Assembly: GCA_025936615.1 (NCBI GenBank)
Contig: JAICSZ010000138.1
Span: forward strand, 1 to 6,322
Direction of reading: 5' to 3'
Length of the DNA: 6,322 nucleotides
Origin: Pedococcus sp.
Lineage (GTDB): Bacteria > Actinomycetota > Actinomycetes > Actinomycetales > Dermatophilaceae
Part shown: positions 5,046 to 6,322 of the stretch, one piece after another
Layout of the letters: every line of letters starts with the position of its first letter
Position numbering within the stretch: the first letter of the stretch is position 1
Made by a program: the position numbers and the translations under genes
Notes under the pieces: model-generated
What the model saw: the letters and a program-made list of their open reading frames with translations, nothing else
Database searches by the model: none
Told to the model about the DNA's origin: nothing

Positions 5046-6322
5046 CGGGCCACCTCCAGGGAGACGGGCTCCCACATGGCACGGGTCCACTCGATCCCCA
5101 GGTGAGCCGCCGCGGCCACGCCGGACCGCGCACCGTCCTCGTGGAAGCCCCACCCGTGGTAGGCGCCGGCGAACGCGATGCGCGCAGTGTTGATGGTCGG
5201 CAGCAGTCGTTGCGCCGAAACGGAGTCCGGCGTGTAGAGCGGGTGCGCGTAGTGCATCGTGTCGAGCACCAGCTGCTGGTCGACTCGGTCCGCACCGTTG
5301 AGGGTGACCAGAAGCCGAGGGCTCTCGACCTCGAGCCGCTGGAGCCGGGTCAGGTCGTAGGTCACCAGGACCCCATCTGCTCCGGCCCGCCCATCCGGCA
5401 TCCAGTAGTTCCAGGACGCCCGCGCGCCTGCTGCACGCGGTAGGACGGACTCGTCGGTGTGCAGCTGTGCGACGTTGCTCGAGTAGGGGATGGACGACAA
5501 CACCTCGCGCTGGGCGCGGGTCGGTGAGGCGAGCAGCCGCACCGCCTGGTCGGGGTGCGTCGCCACGACGACGCCGTCGAACCGCTCCAGGCCGCCGTCG
5601 CCGTCCTCGACCACGACTCCGTCAGCGGTCTCCCACACCGACACCACCGGGCTGCCGACTCGCAGGTCCGCGATGCCGGCGGCAACCTTCTCGACGTACC
5701 GCGCGGACCCGCCGACCACCGTGCGCCAGGTGGGCGAGCCGAAGACGCTGAGCATCCCGTGGTGGTCCAGGAACGTGAACAGGTAGCGGGCCGGGTAGTC
5801 CCGGGCGAGTTCGGGGTCGCACGACCAGACCGCGGCCACCACAGGCTCCATGAAGCAGCGCAGGAAGTAGTCGCTGAAACGCCCGCGTCGCAGGAAGTCG
5901 CCGAGCGTCTCGTCACGATCCCCCGGATCTTCCGGCCGGGCGAGCAGCGTCCGCGCCTCGCGGTGGAAACGCCGCACCTCGCCCAGCATCCGCAGGTACG
6001 CGGGGTTGGCCGCATTGCGCGCCTGCGCCAACAGGCCCCGCAGGCCCAGCGCACCGGCATACTCAAGTCCCTGCTCGTCGTCACGGACTGACATGCTCAT
6101 GTCCGAGTCCTGGGTGGCAACGCCGAGCTCGGCGAACAGGCGCAGCAGCGTCGGGTACGTGCGGTCGTTGTGCACGATGAAGCCGGTGTCCACGCGCAAT
6201 CCACGGCCGCCGACATGGACCTCATGGGTGTCGGCGTGGCCGCCGAGCCGGGGACCGGCCTCGTAGAGGGTCACCGGTCCGGCCTTGCCCAGCACGTGGG
6301 CCGCGACAAGTCCGGCGACGCC
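5042..6322 (-). CDS. FAD-dependent amine-oxidase-like oxidoreductase, 5' end outside window
   Basis: The 426 visible residues run from the first base of the window edge, starting GVAGLVAAHVLGK, which is the tail of a GxGxxG dinucleotide-binding loop. Only roughly the first 10-20 residues are therefore missing. Then come YEAGPRLGGHADTH (20-33), the second FAD-contact motif of this family, and VDTGFIVHNDRTYP (44-57), a signature of the FAD/NAD(P)-binding proteins found beside CFA synthases. The C-terminus carries AGAYHGWGFHEDG (385-397), the usual final FAD-binding block, followed by RSGVAAAAHLG. The GTG at 6295 is not the true start because coding sequence continues upstream of it. The family includes phytoene-desaturase-like and amine-oxidase-like enzymes. 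In this context, matching Rv0449c beside ufaA1, it probably oxidises or reduces a lipid acyl chain or methylated intermediate; substrate unknown. Its stop overlaps the start of the DUF1365 gene by 4 bases. The operon promoter is beyond the window. Confidence 0.92.
   Translation of the reverse strand, partial: GVAGLVAAHVLGKAGPVTLYEAGPRLGGHADTHEVHVGGRGLRVDTGFIVHNDRTYPTLLRLFAELGVATQDSDMSMSVRDDEQGLEYAGALGLRGLLAQARNAANPAYLRMLGEVRRFHREARTLLARPEDPGDRDETLGDFLRRGRFSDYFLRCFMEPVVAAVWSCDPELARDYPARYLFTFLDHHGMLSVFGSPTWRTVVGGSARYVEKVAAGIADLRVGSPVVSVWETADGVVVEDGDGGLERFDGVVVATHPDQAVRLLASPTRAQREVLSSIPYSSNVAQLHTDESVLPRAAGARASWNYWMPDGRAGADGVLVTYDLTRLQRLEVESPRLLVTLNGADRVDQQLVLDTMHYAHPLYTPDSVSAQRLLPTINTARIAFAGAYHGWGFHEDGARSGVAAAAHLGIEWTRAMWEPVSLEVAR
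5053..5057 (-). promoter_or_regulatory. Ribosome binding site of the DUF1365 gene
   Basis: GGAGG on the minus strand lies 7 bases before the ATG at 5045, inside the 3' end of the oxidoreductase gene. It supports the short start and translational coupling. Confidence 0.75.

Noticed and set aside
4332..5105. 257-codon plus-strand open frame
   Set aside because: Antisense to the DUF1365 gene, with no domain and no ribosome binding site of note.

Overview
The window is high-GC DNA with strongly GC-biased third codon positions, ATGA/GTGA stop-start overlaps and AGGAGG-type ribosome binding sites, which points to an actinobacterium. The gene content resembles the Mycobacterium tuberculosis Rv0449c-Rv0446c block and its relatives. 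The genus cannot be read from the sequence. Nearly all real coding sequence is on the minus strand.

Right to middle (6322 down to 878) is one tightly coupled minus-strand operon for lipid modification. Its order is: an FAD-dependent amine-oxidase-like oxidoreductase (5' end outside the window), a DUF1365 protein, a first CFA-synthase-like SAM methyltransferase of the UfaA1 type, a second divergent CFA-synthase-like methyltransferase, and a DUF1295 membrane protein of the steroid 5-alpha-reductase-like fold. Every junction is a 4-base or 1-base overlap. The likely joint job is SAM-dependent methylation, cyclopropanation or related redox modification of unsaturated acyl chains in membrane lipids; the exact product is not readable. 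The second methyltransferase carries a one-base frameshift in a run of five G (2805-2809, plus strand), which separates its N-terminal 60 or so residues from an otherwise intact catalytic domain.

Left of the operon (877 down to 398) is a separate minus-strand unit: a 104-residue SMR transporter of the SugE/Gdx (guanidinium exporter) type. Its 165-base leader contains a clear guanidine-III (ykkC-III) riboswitch ending immediately before the ribosome binding site. A possible Shine-Dalgarno-masking helix just 5' of the aptamer suggests translational control.

The leftmost 400 bases, on the plus strand, hold only a decayed remnant of a sensor histidine kinase (ATP-binding domain), convergent with the exporter gene. 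The sigma factor/anti-sigma pair (SigK/RskA) that follows the equivalent block in M. tuberculosis is not seen here. No tRNA, rRNA, CRISPR array, insertion sequence or phage gene was found. The most rewarding items are the guanidine-III riboswitch with its exporter, the frameshift in the second methyltransferase, and the pairing of two catalytically different CFA-like enzymes in one operon.
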